Position numbers and translations under genes: made by a program. The notes under the pieces are model-generated. The model did no database searches. It had not been told where the DNA came from and worked only from the letters and a program-made list of their open reading frames with translations. A stretch of 64,000 bases of DNA from Paramacrobiotus metropolitanus (lineage: Eukaryota; Tardigrada; Eutardigrada; Parachela; Macrobiotidae): positions 930,001 to 994,000 of the forward strand of contig NW_026570236.1 of the NCBI RefSeq assembly GCF_019649055.1, read 5' to 3'. Position 1 is the stretch's first letter. The number at the start of each line of letters is the position of its first letter. Positions 46,128-54,719 of this stretch are shown piece by piece.

Positions 46128-46786
46128 TATGAGGGAATGTAAATTTCCGGTAATTTTTCTTCGTTTTCCCCGAAAATGGCGGTACGCAGCCGATATTTAT
46201 CAGGCGTTGTGTGCTGCAAGTCAATTACAATGTAGCCGTACGGTCTATCTAAACATCCTGCAAGTGCTGCTTCAAAATACTGTTGCTTTTGAGGGAATAA
46301 CTGTCTTCCCAAAATTTGAAGTTGTTGTCTATCTTGCGGATTTTTAAAACAGATAATGATTTTGGCATTCAGTCTGATGTCACGAGCATAAGCATTCTTG
46401 AAGAAAAGGTTTTGAGTCAGAAAAATGACAGTGGTATTAGAATGACGTCCACCATTGCAAAATAATTGGGCTACGTGTTTACTCGTCTTCTCTTCAAGAT
46501 GTAGGTCATCAATAATACATACATTAACGAAATTTTTATCAAAATATCTTGGTTCAGAAATTTCGTCCGGTAATCCTTCGATGAAAATAATAGGTACGCC
46601 TTCTCTAAGTAAATCGTCGTACAATGTCTGGTACTGCTTGTAGAACCAATAAACCCGATTAACTTTTGCTGAGAATTTATTATAACGTAACAAATTAGCC
46701 ACGAACGTTGATTTGCCGCAGCCAGAATTACCAGAAATAAGCATCGAAGTCGGATGTAAAAATTCGTTATGTAGAAGGATCTCCAT
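46127..46786 (-). CDS. Maverick packaging ATPase (FtsK-HerA/A32-like)
   Basis: Predicted to drive DNA into the capsid. Start chosen at ATG 46786. Walker A GNSGCGKST near residue 19 and Walker B CIIDDLH near residue 90; then FLTQNLFFKN, typical of this family. The frame is complete at about 219 residues, normal for Polinton ATPases. The upstream membrane-protein gene overlaps by 20 bp and the downstream gene by 1 bp. Confidence 0.92.
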   Translation of the reverse strand: MEILLHNEFLHPTSMLISGNSGCGKSTFVANLLRYNKFSAKVNRVYWFYKQYQTLYDDLLREGVPIIFIEGLPDEISEPRYFDKNFVNVCIIDDLHLEEKTSKHVAQLFCNGGRHSNTTVIFLTQNLFFKNAYARDIRLNAKIIICFKNPQDRQQLQILGRQLFPQKQQYFEAALAGCLDRPYGYIVIDLQHTTPDKYRLRTAIFGENEEKLPEIYIPS

Positions 46787-47036
46787 TGCTGAGATTGTTG
46801 CTGCCAAATCCTAATAACTGACGTGTACCGTCAAATAAAAAAGTAACCAGCGGCATAACAACTGATTTTAAAGGAATGCGGTTAGTAACTTTTAGTGCAA
46901 TAACAGTAATGATGCGCATTGTTTGAGAAAACAGAAAAGGCACAACGTAAAAGAGCATCCAGAACAGAATCCCATGTGGCTTTGGCTGCCCATTAGGTTC
47001 GTCCGGCACGTAAACAGGTGGCAACGGCGTGTCCAT
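46767..47036 (-). CDS. Maverick small membrane protein
   Basis: 89 residues from ATG 47036. A Pro-rich amino end (TPLPPVYVPDEPNG) precedes one hydrophobic segment (GILFWMLFYVVPFLF) and a second (IITVIALKV, VVMPLVTFLF). The PPVY sequence is a PPxY-type late-domain candidate. It overlaps the ATPase start by 20 bp. Confidence 0.6.
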   Translation of the reverse strand: MDTPLPPVYVPDEPNGQPKPHGILFWMLFYVVPFLFSQTMRIITVIALKVTNRIPLKSVVMPLVTFLFDGTRQLLGFGSNNLSNGDPST

Positions 47037-47107
47037 TGTGGCAAACGTTTCTACGAAAAAATTGTTTCTTTTCTACGAGTGAAAATGACGAATGACCGAA
47101 GAAATAT

Positions 47108-47860
47108 TTACCAGCAGTGGCAGCAGTCGTTGTTGTTGTTGATATAATGACAGTGGTTGTTCAGAATGCCGTAATCACCCCAAGCTGGGTCCATTGGTGG
47201 CCACACCCGGTTTGAATTGGTTGGTTCTTCTTCTTCGTACTCCGGGTCCTGCGTTGGAAAGCCGTAGATAGGATTTAGACGAATCATTGCTTCGTGTATC
47301 TGGCACACGTTGTAATAGAAATCGATGTTCTGGTACGACTGCAGCTGTTCGTCGTCCGTGCCACATGATGCGTAAATCTTCAGTCCAGTCTTGTCCGGCA
47401 TTTCGGCGGTGTTGCTGATATACACGCGGACATGCTGCAGCCTCCGTTTTTCAACTTCGCCTTCCCACTTACGCAGTTTCCACTTTAGATAGTTACGCAT
47501 CCGGCCGTGGGCTAAGTCGCGGACAATGTACTTCCAGGACGCCAGAGCCACCTTGTTGAACGTACGGTCAGGAAATCGCTGCTGAATCTCGGCGAGCTGT
47601 TCCACTGGTTTGACAAATTTGAACACCAATTCGGCCAGGCGTTGCATTTCCGAAACACGCTCAAACTGCACTCTAACTGCCATGTTCAAAAACGGATAAT
47701 CTTCAGCTGCAAGTGCAAAACGATTCTTCAATGCAGTATAAATTTCACGGATGTAGGTGTCCTCCGCTGCTGTTGCAGGCATGAAATACGTAATTCCGTC
47801 AGGGAAGCCCATGACATGACCCGTTGGATAAAGAGCACCAACAACGCCACTGAACGCCAT
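47108..47860 (-). CDS. Maverick gene, unknown 250-residue protein
   Basis: Not recognised. ATG at 47860 and an unbroken frame. The body has helical, charged stretches (LRKWEGEVEKRRLQH) and a Trp/Tyr-rich part; the carboxyl end is acidic (EYEEEEPTNS) then Asn/His/Cys-rich. It is the first gene of the minus-strand cluster. Confidence 0.6.
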   Translation of the reverse strand: MAFSGVVGALYPTGHVMGFPDGITYFMPATAAEDTYIREIYTALKNRFALAAEDYPFLNMAVRVQFERVSEMQRLAELVFKFVKPVEQLAEIQQRFPDRTFNKVALASWKYIVRDLAHGRMRNYLKWKLRKWEGEVEKRRLQHVRVYISNTAEMPDKTGLKIYASCGTDDEQLQSYQNIDFYYNVCQIHEAMIRLNPIYGFPTQDPEYEEEEPTNSNRVWPPMDPAWGDYGILNNHCHYINNNNDCCHCW

Positions 47861-48235
47861 TTTGAAGTGAAATATTCAAAAATTCAGTTGAAGAAAAAGT
47901 TCAAATGATTGCTGAAAAAAGAATGAAATGAAAAGCCGATTATGCTGCAGAATCTTACGCGAACTTGTTTACATAGTGCAGCCAATGGCTTGCACAGCCT
48001 ACTGGCTACTGGTCATTTGTTAGAATAATATAGATCGGTATACCCGCCTCTTGATCTGCTCGGATAAGAGCAGCGACAATAAGTGGGGTGGGATCAGGCA
48101 AAAGCAACCGCTTCGCACCTTTCAGATAGAAAAGTTTTCGAAACATCGTTTTAGTCTATCAATGCGCGAAACGGATTAAATTTGGATGGATTGCTTCCGC
48201 CGATGCACTGGTCGTCTCTGATTATTCACTAGCCG
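47861..48235. other. Maverick spacer between minus-strand cluster and hairpins
   Basis: No gene. It probably holds the divergent promoter for the minus-strand cluster and the plus-strand hairpin/LRR transcript. A perfect CTGCTC/GAGCAG hairpin lies near 48056-48073. Confidence 0.35.
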
Positions 48236-48311
48236 TCATGTTTATAGCCTTGCGCTCCGTGACCTGTCCATTCCTATGTACAGTTCGCCGAATGCATGGT
48301 TATAGATGCGG
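48236..48311 (+). ncRNA. pre-microRNA-like hairpin 1
   Basis: The core 48244-48303 folds with i+j=96547; 22 of the 28 possible pairs inside the loop are Watson-Crick or G-U, and pairing continues outward for about seven more positions. Total about 76 bases with a small loop at 48272-48275. It begins a tandem series of ~150-bp units with hairpins 2 and 3. Expression is unknown. Confidence 0.45.
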
Positions 48312-48380
48312 TATGTTTTATGACAAATTGTTTAGGATATTCTACTTGTGGATGGCACCATTATTGTTAACTATTGTTTT

Positions 48381-48458
48381 TTCATTCGTTTACAGAGATG
48401 CATTCCACGGTAAATGCGTCTGCATATGGCGTGGAAGGCATCTCTATAATGGAATGGG
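48381..48458 (+). ncRNA. pre-microRNA-like hairpin 2
   Basis: The core 48394-48445 (i+j=96839) has 20 paired positions with a four-base loop, and the lower stem extends to 48381/48458 with ten more pairs. The stem of roughly 35 positions with upper and lower parts is the size of an animal pri-miRNA hairpin. It aligns without gaps to hairpin 3 (38 of 52 identical). Confidence 0.5.
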
Positions 48459-48520
48459 TCCGATTTGTTTTATTTTATGGCAGGAGTGTTTAGGATAATC
48501 TGACTTCCGAGGGGGCATCT

Positions 48521-48610
48521 GTGTTCCTTTTTTATTTTATAGAGGTGCATACCATGGCAAATACAAGTGTATATGCCGTGATAGGCACCTTTATAATTGA
48601 AAGGACACAC
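48521..48610 (+). ncRNA. pre-microRNA-like hairpin 3
   Basis: The core 48541-48592 (i+j=97133) is the paralogue of hairpin 2. The stem continues through TAT/ATA pairs to an outer GTGTTCCTTT / AAAGGACACAC pairing with one bulge. Relative to hairpin 2 three pairs change on both sides and remain paired. Same strand and tandem order as hairpins 1 and 2. Confidence 0.5.
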
Positions 48611-48744
48611 TTCGCAGGAAAACTGATCATGATCGTATGGCTGTTGCATGCACAAATTTCGAAAGTCGCTACCACTGTGGACTATGATAGTGCAACGCCT
48701 AGTGCACGAAATGTATCCATATGGATGATTTATGCGATTTATGT

Positions 48745-48773
48745 TTTGACGCCGTCTTTGACGCCATGTATAA
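48745..48773 (+). repeat. TTTGACGCC...TATAA motif, site 4 (upstream of the LRR gene)
   Basis: Nearly identical to site 2, 245 bp before the LRR start codon and about 135 bp after hairpin 3. It includes TATAA and could be part of a promoter. Confidence 0.65.
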
Positions 48774-48990
48774 CGACTTGAATTAACATTACCATTTTGA
48801 CGCTAAACGCAGTCTGTGTGCATTGGCCTACCACTAGGCAGCAGTACGATGTGCGAAATGCATTTCCGGCAGCGCCGATACCATACAGCACATGCAATGA
48901 CTGTTCAGTCTAACGTTTTGCACTGACAGTGTGTGGTGACTAGCGGTGATTTTTTTTCAGTTCTTTATCATCTTCCGATTTCTACCGAAA

Positions 48991-49653
48991 ATGGCTTTTG
49001 TTTCTGTCGTTTTCGTTTTGCTATACATGTGCAGTGGTGTGGAGTGTGGTAAATGGATAGAGTGCTACGGGAAATGTATGTGTAGATATGACACAGGCAT
49101 CGTGAACTGTGCAGGTAGAGAACTATCAGCGATCCCCTATCCCACCGAGCCGAAGACCTGGATTCGCCACATCGCCTTTAGTGGCAATTCCCTTCGTGTC
49201 ATCCCTTATTATGGACTGTCCGTTTACTTTCCTGATCTCATATCTGTGGATTTGTCTGGAAATCCTATCGATGAGTGCGTTACTCCGCCACCGTTTGTGA
49301 AATTTCGTGTGATCTCTGTTTGTGGAACTGGCACATTGGCAAGCACTGGTTCTCCGACGAATCCGGCCACTACACATGTCCCTTACATCACCACCGACGC
49401 TGCTGGATCAACTGCAAATGTCATGCCATCAGAAACGAGCACTACTGTGGATAAAGACGCGGAGATGAGTACCTCTAACATTTTGTACTCCTGCGTTGGT
49501 GCGGTTGCTTGTGTTGGAACGTTCGTCGCGTGTGTTTGTTTCGTTGTGAAAAAGTGCGCCAGGAAAAAGAACGGCCCCGCTTTGGAGCGAATTGCTGAAC
49601 CCGATGATGCGATGCAGATGCAAGTTCGCAATGAGAACATTTATGAATTGTAG
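48991..49653 (+). CDS. Maverick-encoded single-pass membrane protein with LRRNT and leucine-rich repeats
   Basis: 220 residues from ATG 48991 (AAAATGG context), preceded by an acceptor (TTTTTTTCAG ending 48960), which implies a spliced 5' leader. Signal peptide AFVSVVFVLLYMCSGVEC; LRR N-terminal cap with CYGKCMCRYDTGIVNC; two repeats (LSAIP..., IRHIAFSGNSLRVIP, LISVDLSGNPI); a Ser/Thr-rich stalk about residues 110-160 that could be O-glycosylated; a membrane segment near residues 163-186; a basic stop-transfer (KKCARKK) and an acidic tail ending IYEL. It lies 220 bp from the right terminal repeat. Such proteins are animal cell-surface adhesion molecules; presence inside the element suggests capture of a host gene. 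Role unknown. Confidence 0.8.
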   Translation: MAFVSVVFVLLYMCSGVECGKWIECYGKCMCRYDTGIVNCAGRELSAIPYPTEPKTWIRHIAFSGNSLRVIPYYGLSVYFPDLISVDLSGNPIDECVTPPPFVKFRVISVCGTGTLASTGSPTNPATTHVPYITTDAAGSTANVMPSETSTTVDKDAEMSTSNILYSCVGAVACVGTFVACVCFVVKKCARKKNGPALERIAEPDDAMQMQVRNENIYEL

Positions 49654-49873
49654 ATGTTTTTTTTTTTACGAAAAGATTTATGTACAGATTTTTACTTTTA
49701 TGAATCTCAACTGTTGACCAAATTACAGTCAGTATTCTGTTTTACGCTGCTAGCCATACGAAGTTGTGATTTTTTTTGTTAGTTTTTATAGTTTTTACTC
49801 TTCTTTGATCTTGATGGTTGTGAAAAAATAATTACGCTCTTCTCCGATTTTGTGTTATGACATTGAAAATGAT

Positions 49874-50117
49874 CTTCTCTCTGTTCTGTGTCTCGAGAAG
49901 GATTTTATTACCGGTCAGTGTGCTCGTAAAGTTTGGAATGCACGGCAATAAAAGTGTGGAATGTGTTTGCACAGGTGTGTGTACATAGCGTTTTTTCCGT
50001 CTCCCTATTCCCTATCAAAAGTTTGTTTACTTAAGGTTTTTTACTTCTCCCTGTTCCCTATCAAAATGGTTTTACGATTTGTGTACTCAAGGGATTCGTG
50101 TAGCACCTGTATCTACT
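49874..50117 (-). repeat. Maverick right terminal inverted repeat
   Basis: Partner of 30867-31110, followed by the GAGGG target duplication at 50118-50122. Confidence 0.95.
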
Positions 50118-50122
50118 GAGGG

Positions 50123-51228
50123 ATCTTTAATTAAAGACATTATCTTAGAAGCTAAAATAAACTTTGAGTTTCATTAGCAAAAAACGAACACAAACAGTAA
50201 TAAGTAAATGAAAGTAAGTAATAATAATTAATAAACAACAATAACAATGACAATAAGGTTAAAATGAAAATAAATTTTCCTAATTTTAGGCAATTTAAAT
50301 ATTTCAGTTAATGTACAGTGTACTTATATTGCCGAATAAAATCGCTCTGCGGCAACGAGCCGTAGCGTTAAGCCAACGCTGAAACTACAAAAATGTGTTT
50401 CAAACGCTGTTTTTGTTTCGTTTTCAAGAACTTGCTAATTTTTTACAATTTTTAAACTTTCTAGGATACAATGTAGGAAACAGGTGTTCGCCAAACTGTA
50501 ACAGTACCTTCTTTAGGCAATCATTTATTTGCTCGGATATACTGTGGTTGTTGTTAATTTATCATTGTTGTGATTGTGAAAATAAGACTAAGTCAAACAA
50601 AAGAATGTTCTAGCCAAATTAGATAAACGTTATTGTTTACAACAATTACGCCTGTTGCGGTAAAAAAAAACATCCAGTATGGATGTTTTAAAGATTGATT
50701 TTTAGTTTCTAAATATTTTAGATATTCGCTGGGGTTCGCTGGTTAGACAGTGGGAGTGGGACTTCTGTTGCTACTTAGGCAAAGGTTAGGGATATTCGCC
50801 GGTTAAACAGGGTGGAAGGAATTTTCGCCGATCAGACAAAGGAGAAGAATTTTCGCCGGCCAGGCAAGGGGAGAGGGATTTTTTCCGGTTAAACAGTGAA
50901 GAAGGGAATTTTGCCGGTTAGACAAAGGGGTACAAATATATAGTATAGATTCATAGTAGTTTATTGAATTACAATAAAATTTTTCAAAATGCAGTACTTC
51001 TATTATGTACTTATATATTATTAAAACCACAAACAAAATTCAATCCCTCTCAATTCACCTTTCATTCGGCGGATCTTTTTTTTGGCAACTAAGACTTCAG
51101 TGCTATTATACTCACTGTGTATAAGCAATCCCGATTTTTGTTTTGCTGGGTCGTTTAAAGCAAAACCCAATTCTCAGTTTCTAAAATTCGACGTTTCCAA
51201 ACCAAGGCCGGAGGCCGAGGGTTGCCTT
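50123..51228 (+). mobile_element. family A repeat, copy 7, 3' part
   Basis: Continues the copy broken by the Maverick: AGGAAACAGG, TTCTAG.CAAA and GCGGTAAA blocks match 13400-13640 of copy 1. The minisatellite is at about 50740-50935 and the end is CCAAGGCCGGAGGCCGAGGG at 51204-51223. Together with 30012-30866 the original copy was about 1.95 kb. Confidence 0.65.
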
Positions 51229-51872
51229 GTTATTACAATCCTCACTCCGCCGTTTTTTTCGCCTTTTTTGCCCGACATCTCCTCCCACACCCTTCGACGT
51301 TTCTACCTCCACGATAGCTTAAAAAACGCGTAAATTCGCATAGGGTGCCATTAAGGTTTTTATTTGGCGCACTTTTTACTCCCGAAATTACGAAACTTTT
51401 TTGATTCGAATTTCGCCTATTGGCTGAATCAGTAAGCACTAACGGCGAATAGGCGGAATCAGTTATTATTATTGCAAAAAGAATCACTATGGCAACACAG
51501 TACGTAATACCAACACATTTTTGCAAAGTGCTGTTACAGAAAAAACGATGGGTGGAAACAATTGACATCTTGCGAATCGAGGATGTGTACATTAATATCT
51601 TTGTATTAGCCAGTTCAAAACGAACAGCATTTACAAAAAGACAGCATCAGAAGATTATTTTCTTAAAAACCAAAGTACGAAAATTCGGAAATACGCAAAA
51701 ATGTTCTTGCGGAATTCCCGCCTAGAAACATTAATTGGTTTAAATTATAGCTAAAAAATAGATTCAAACTAGCGGTCGTTGCGAACCACATCATTGCACG
51801 AGCATGAGCGCCAATACCACTGGGAAATGGTACTGCAATAGTGGAACTGGAATAGTGTGGCGTACACTCTTC
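51229..51872 (+). mobile_element. family A repeat, copy 8, 5' part leading into a gene
   Basis: Starts CAATCCTCACTCCGCCG and follows copy 1 through GCGGTCGTTGCGAACCACAT. Unlike the other copies it runs directly into the open frame starting at 51873 and no 3' end (GAGGCCG) is found. Confidence 0.6.
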
Positions 51873-52552
51873 ATGGCTTCAGACAGATTATATGCTCCTG
51901 ACGAAGAAATGGATGCAAACAACGTCAAGGGAAAATCGGGAGCAGATAAACCGAAAACGAAGAGAGGAAGACCCAGGAAAGAGGATAAAGATTTCGAAAC
52001 AGCAGTTACAATAAAGTTGAACGCAGAAGCTGGGAATTTGGTAGAAAGGGCACCAGCGACAGGAGCTGAAACTGAGGCAGCAGAACGCGCTTCGCAAAAG
52101 GATTTCGAATTGTATCAACAGCCTTTTTTTAGTGCCAGTGCCAAACATGCAATTTGGCCTGTCACCAGGAACACTCAATGTCCCTGAAAACATGCAGCCG
52201 GTAAGCAGCAGTCGATCCCAGGCAGTGATCGAATATGCGACCGAAAGAAGTTAGTGTGCCGTTACCCGATCAGATTTGCCAGTTTTTACGAGACGATAAA
52301 ACGATGAACCGATTCTCAGTTGAAATGATCGATGCGGAATTTGTTAAGCGTCGACTGGTTACCGATATTCATGTAACGCGGCTGATTATGAGCACGTTGT
52401 TTAAGAATTTGAAAGTACAGTAATGGTAGGATTTGAAGATGGCGTTCCGAGGTATATGGTTCTAAGTCGACCGAGCGATCATACGAAGCACTCCTGGCCA
52501 GCAAATATCGGTGCGATGATTCGACATTTGAATAAGCCGGGTGGTGCTTAAG
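51873..52552 (+). CDS. AT-hook protein gene fused to family A 5' sequence, spliced
   Basis: Not recognised as a family. From ATG 51873 (TTCATGG): MASDRLYAPDEE, then a basic AT-hook (KTKRGRPRKEDKD) expected to bind the DNA minor groove. Candidate introns: one ending TTTTTTTTAG before about 52129, another starting GTAAGC at 52201. Later open segments 52235-52423 (VPLPDQICQFLRDDKTMNRF) and 52423-52552 (DGVPRYMVLSRPSDHTKHSW) fit one gene, though phases were not fully resolved. The upstream 100 bp and first codons also occur at 12260-12430 in copy 1, with ATG changed. It may be the coding part of the intact form of the repeat, or a host gene whose start was picked up. Confidence 0.45.
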
Positions 52553-52559
52553 TATTCTC

Positions 52560-54040
52560 GTACTTTATTATACAGCGATAATTATTGTTATATGAATACT
52601 GATTATCTGTGCCAGGACTTCGGCCCCTGTCCTTTGAGGCGAAGGATCTCGGCTTCTACTTCATCAATTTTGTTGCTTCAAAGCACATTAAAATTCTCTA
52701 GGTGTAGCGGTGGATCCAAGATTGTTGAATTTTTTCCAAATTCGTTTGTCTAGGTCCAGTGGTCAATCATAAGCTTGTTAACATGGACGCGATAAGAAAT
52801 GCACACTGTTCTAACACAACTTGACCCAGAACAGTAGAAATATCTGAGCTGGTACTAGTACTTAACAATAAGTACGAGTACCTGAACAATACAAAGTAAA
52901 AAATTCATGTAACTTAACACGTTAGTCATCATTACGGTAGTCATCATTGCAAGTTATATAATACAGTATCTATATACTGTCACGGTGTCTGCTCGATGTA
53001 TTGAGCAGCCGCCCTCGGTGACTGCTGGTCTATGTTTCATGCATTTCCTATGGAAATGCTCAGTTTATTGCTTCCTTTTCCCCTAATTTCTGTATTTTTA
53101 CCCTTTTGGGCAATAAACTCTTCTTTTGTGGGAAACCCGTGTTCTCCCACCTCCAGATTTCTCTGTTATTTCGAGGGGGTGTTAGACCTTCCTCGTGACA
53201 ATACTGTATGTACAAGTAGACAGTTCGTGTTTCGATTAACTTATGACGTGTGGAGAGGAGTACGTACGAGGATTCCACCGTACATCCACTGACTGTCCGC
53301 CTTTACCTGCAAGTACAACGTCGGATATCAGTTAATCAGTTCTGTGATTTGTTATTCAGTCATGGCTTAGCGGTGTATTTGATGTTTACTTCTGCTAGTC
53401 TATAAATTCTCATGTCGTCTCTAATGTCGGGAGCAGTCTTGATATTCAGACTTCAAGACAACTTACTTTTAACTTTCCTTGTGTTGTGCATATGATTGTG
53501 TGTTAGCGAAGTAAAGCATCTTCTGTGATTATCGACGTTCGTAATTGTACTCGGATTATAGCGTGGTAAACACGGTATGCTCGTGCTTCGTCCGACCCGC
53601 ATGTGTATCGACCGGAAGTTAGGAGTATCCAGCACAATTGCTTAGGGATTCCAGATCTTCGTGTTCCTGATTGTTTCATCCAGTTTCTACTGTAACAGTT
53701 GATTTAAGAGTCTGCTCTACCGATTGAGATTTAGGCAGGGAGGAAGGCTTTCTCGTACACTCTCGTCTTCCACGACATAGTGCTACCGGATGGCTGTAAG
53801 CCCCTTCTATCACGACACTTATATAAAGTGTATCATAATATTACTACTTATTTTTTAATAGTCATCGGCCAATATTCATCCGTGCTGGGCTTGTTTAAAT
53901 ACAGATATGTACTTAATTTAATAATAGTAATGATATTAGTAATATTATGGTACTGTATATCGATTATCGATGTACTGCACCACATACTGTACTTTATGCA
54001 CGCAAAATGCACAGCATCGTAGCTGTCCTAAAACGAGATA
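52560..54040. other. no recognised gene
   Basis: Scattered short open stretches without motifs. Nothing supportable beyond background. Confidence 0.3.
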
Positions 54041-54044
54041 CGGT

Positions 54045-54046
<2 letters not shown>

Positions 54047-54078
<32 letters not shown>
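54047..54078. repeat. TA microsatellite
   Basis: About 15 TA units directly before the 193-bp element; a further TA run follows it at 54272-54288. Confidence 0.85.
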
Positions 54079-54081
<3 letters not shown>

Positions 54082-54271
54082 GGCAAAAGTAAACGTGTTC
54101 CACCGTTCCCCTGTACTGCTGCCGTCACCCGACTGGAGTTTGACGTTGTGGCTGAACATGGCGCTTACGTACCGCGCCAGATTTAACCATAAGTATTGCC
54201 GTAACGTCACACTCCAGGCGGGTGACGGCAGCAGTACAGGGGAACGGTGGAACGCGTTTACTTTCGCCCCT
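54079..54271. mobile_element. 193-bp MITE inserted in a TA run
   Basis: Arms of about 70 bp beginning GGGGGCAAAAGTAAACG on the left, with the complement on the right, and a shared CTGCTGCCGTCACCCG core. The TA microsatellite on both sides hides the exact target duplication. Confidence 0.75.
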
Positions 54272-54331
54272 TATATATATATATATAACGTTGTATTATA
54301 TACATAGTTACTTGAATGAATTAGTGCACAC

Positions 54332-54715
54332 TTACAGAAAACATAAATGTATATAGAAAACCATCACGAACTGGATACTATACGTATGCGGACTCGTATA
54401 AAGATTGCATCTACAACCGCTTTGGATGAAGCAGCGTAAATTTCTATAAACATTATATAAATATTTATTTACTAAACCCTGCATCGCACTCCGAGTTAGC
54501 TGGCTTATTTTTTGTAATATCCCCATCCCCTTTGGGTATCCTAATCCGCCGTATCCTTGATTGTATAATCCATTATTAAAGGGATGGCCGAAGCCGTTGT
54601 AAAGGCCACCATGCATGCACGAGGTCACCAAAATCCCCGCCAAGCACATCTCCACCGTAGGGGCCACCATAGCCCCCGTAAGTATAGGATTTTTTATACA
54701 CTTACTGTAGTGCAT
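54332..54715 (-). CDS. possible Gly/Tyr-rich peptide gene
   Basis: Open on the minus strand with GLYNGFGHPFNNGLYNQGYG and GGLGYPKGMG. A second frame in the same place encodes GGYGGPYGGDV, so the two may be exon parts or a shifted frame. Short Gly/Tyr-rich secreted peptides are common in invertebrates, but no signal peptide is evident. Confidence 0.25.
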   Translation of the reverse strand: MHYSKCIKNPILTGAMVAPTVEMCLAGILVTSCMHGGLYNGFGHPFNNGLYNQGYGGLGYPKGMGILQKISQLTRSAMQGLVNKYLYNVYRNLRCFIQSGCRCNLYTSPHTYSIQFVMVFYIHLCFL

Positions 54716-54719
54716 TTTC

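Larger units (their letters stand above)
30867..50117. mobile_element. Maverick/Polinton, complete 19,251-bp element
   Basis: Large virus-like DNA transposon that codes for its own replication, integration and predicted capsid assembly. Seen: 244-bp terminal inverted repeats (30867-31110 and 49874-50117), which by eye differ at two positions. The ends are AGTAGATAC...GTATCTACT, matching the AGT/ACT termini usual for the group. GAGGG flanks both sides (30862-30866, 50118-50122); the match can be extended to seven bases if the end is placed one base in. Core set present: polymerase B, retroviral-type integrase, capsid proteins, ATPase, remnant protease. Near-identical repeats suggest a recent insertion. 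Confidence 0.95.

Noticed and set aside
48620-48740. A further hairpin around GTTGCA...TGCAAC
   Set aside because: Only about nine pairs with a large loop, much weaker than the three reported.
48820-48920. A fourth pre-microRNA-like hairpin before the LRR gene
   Set aside because: Only short separated stems (CAGTC, TGCAT, GCCTA) pair and the loop would be about 70 bases.
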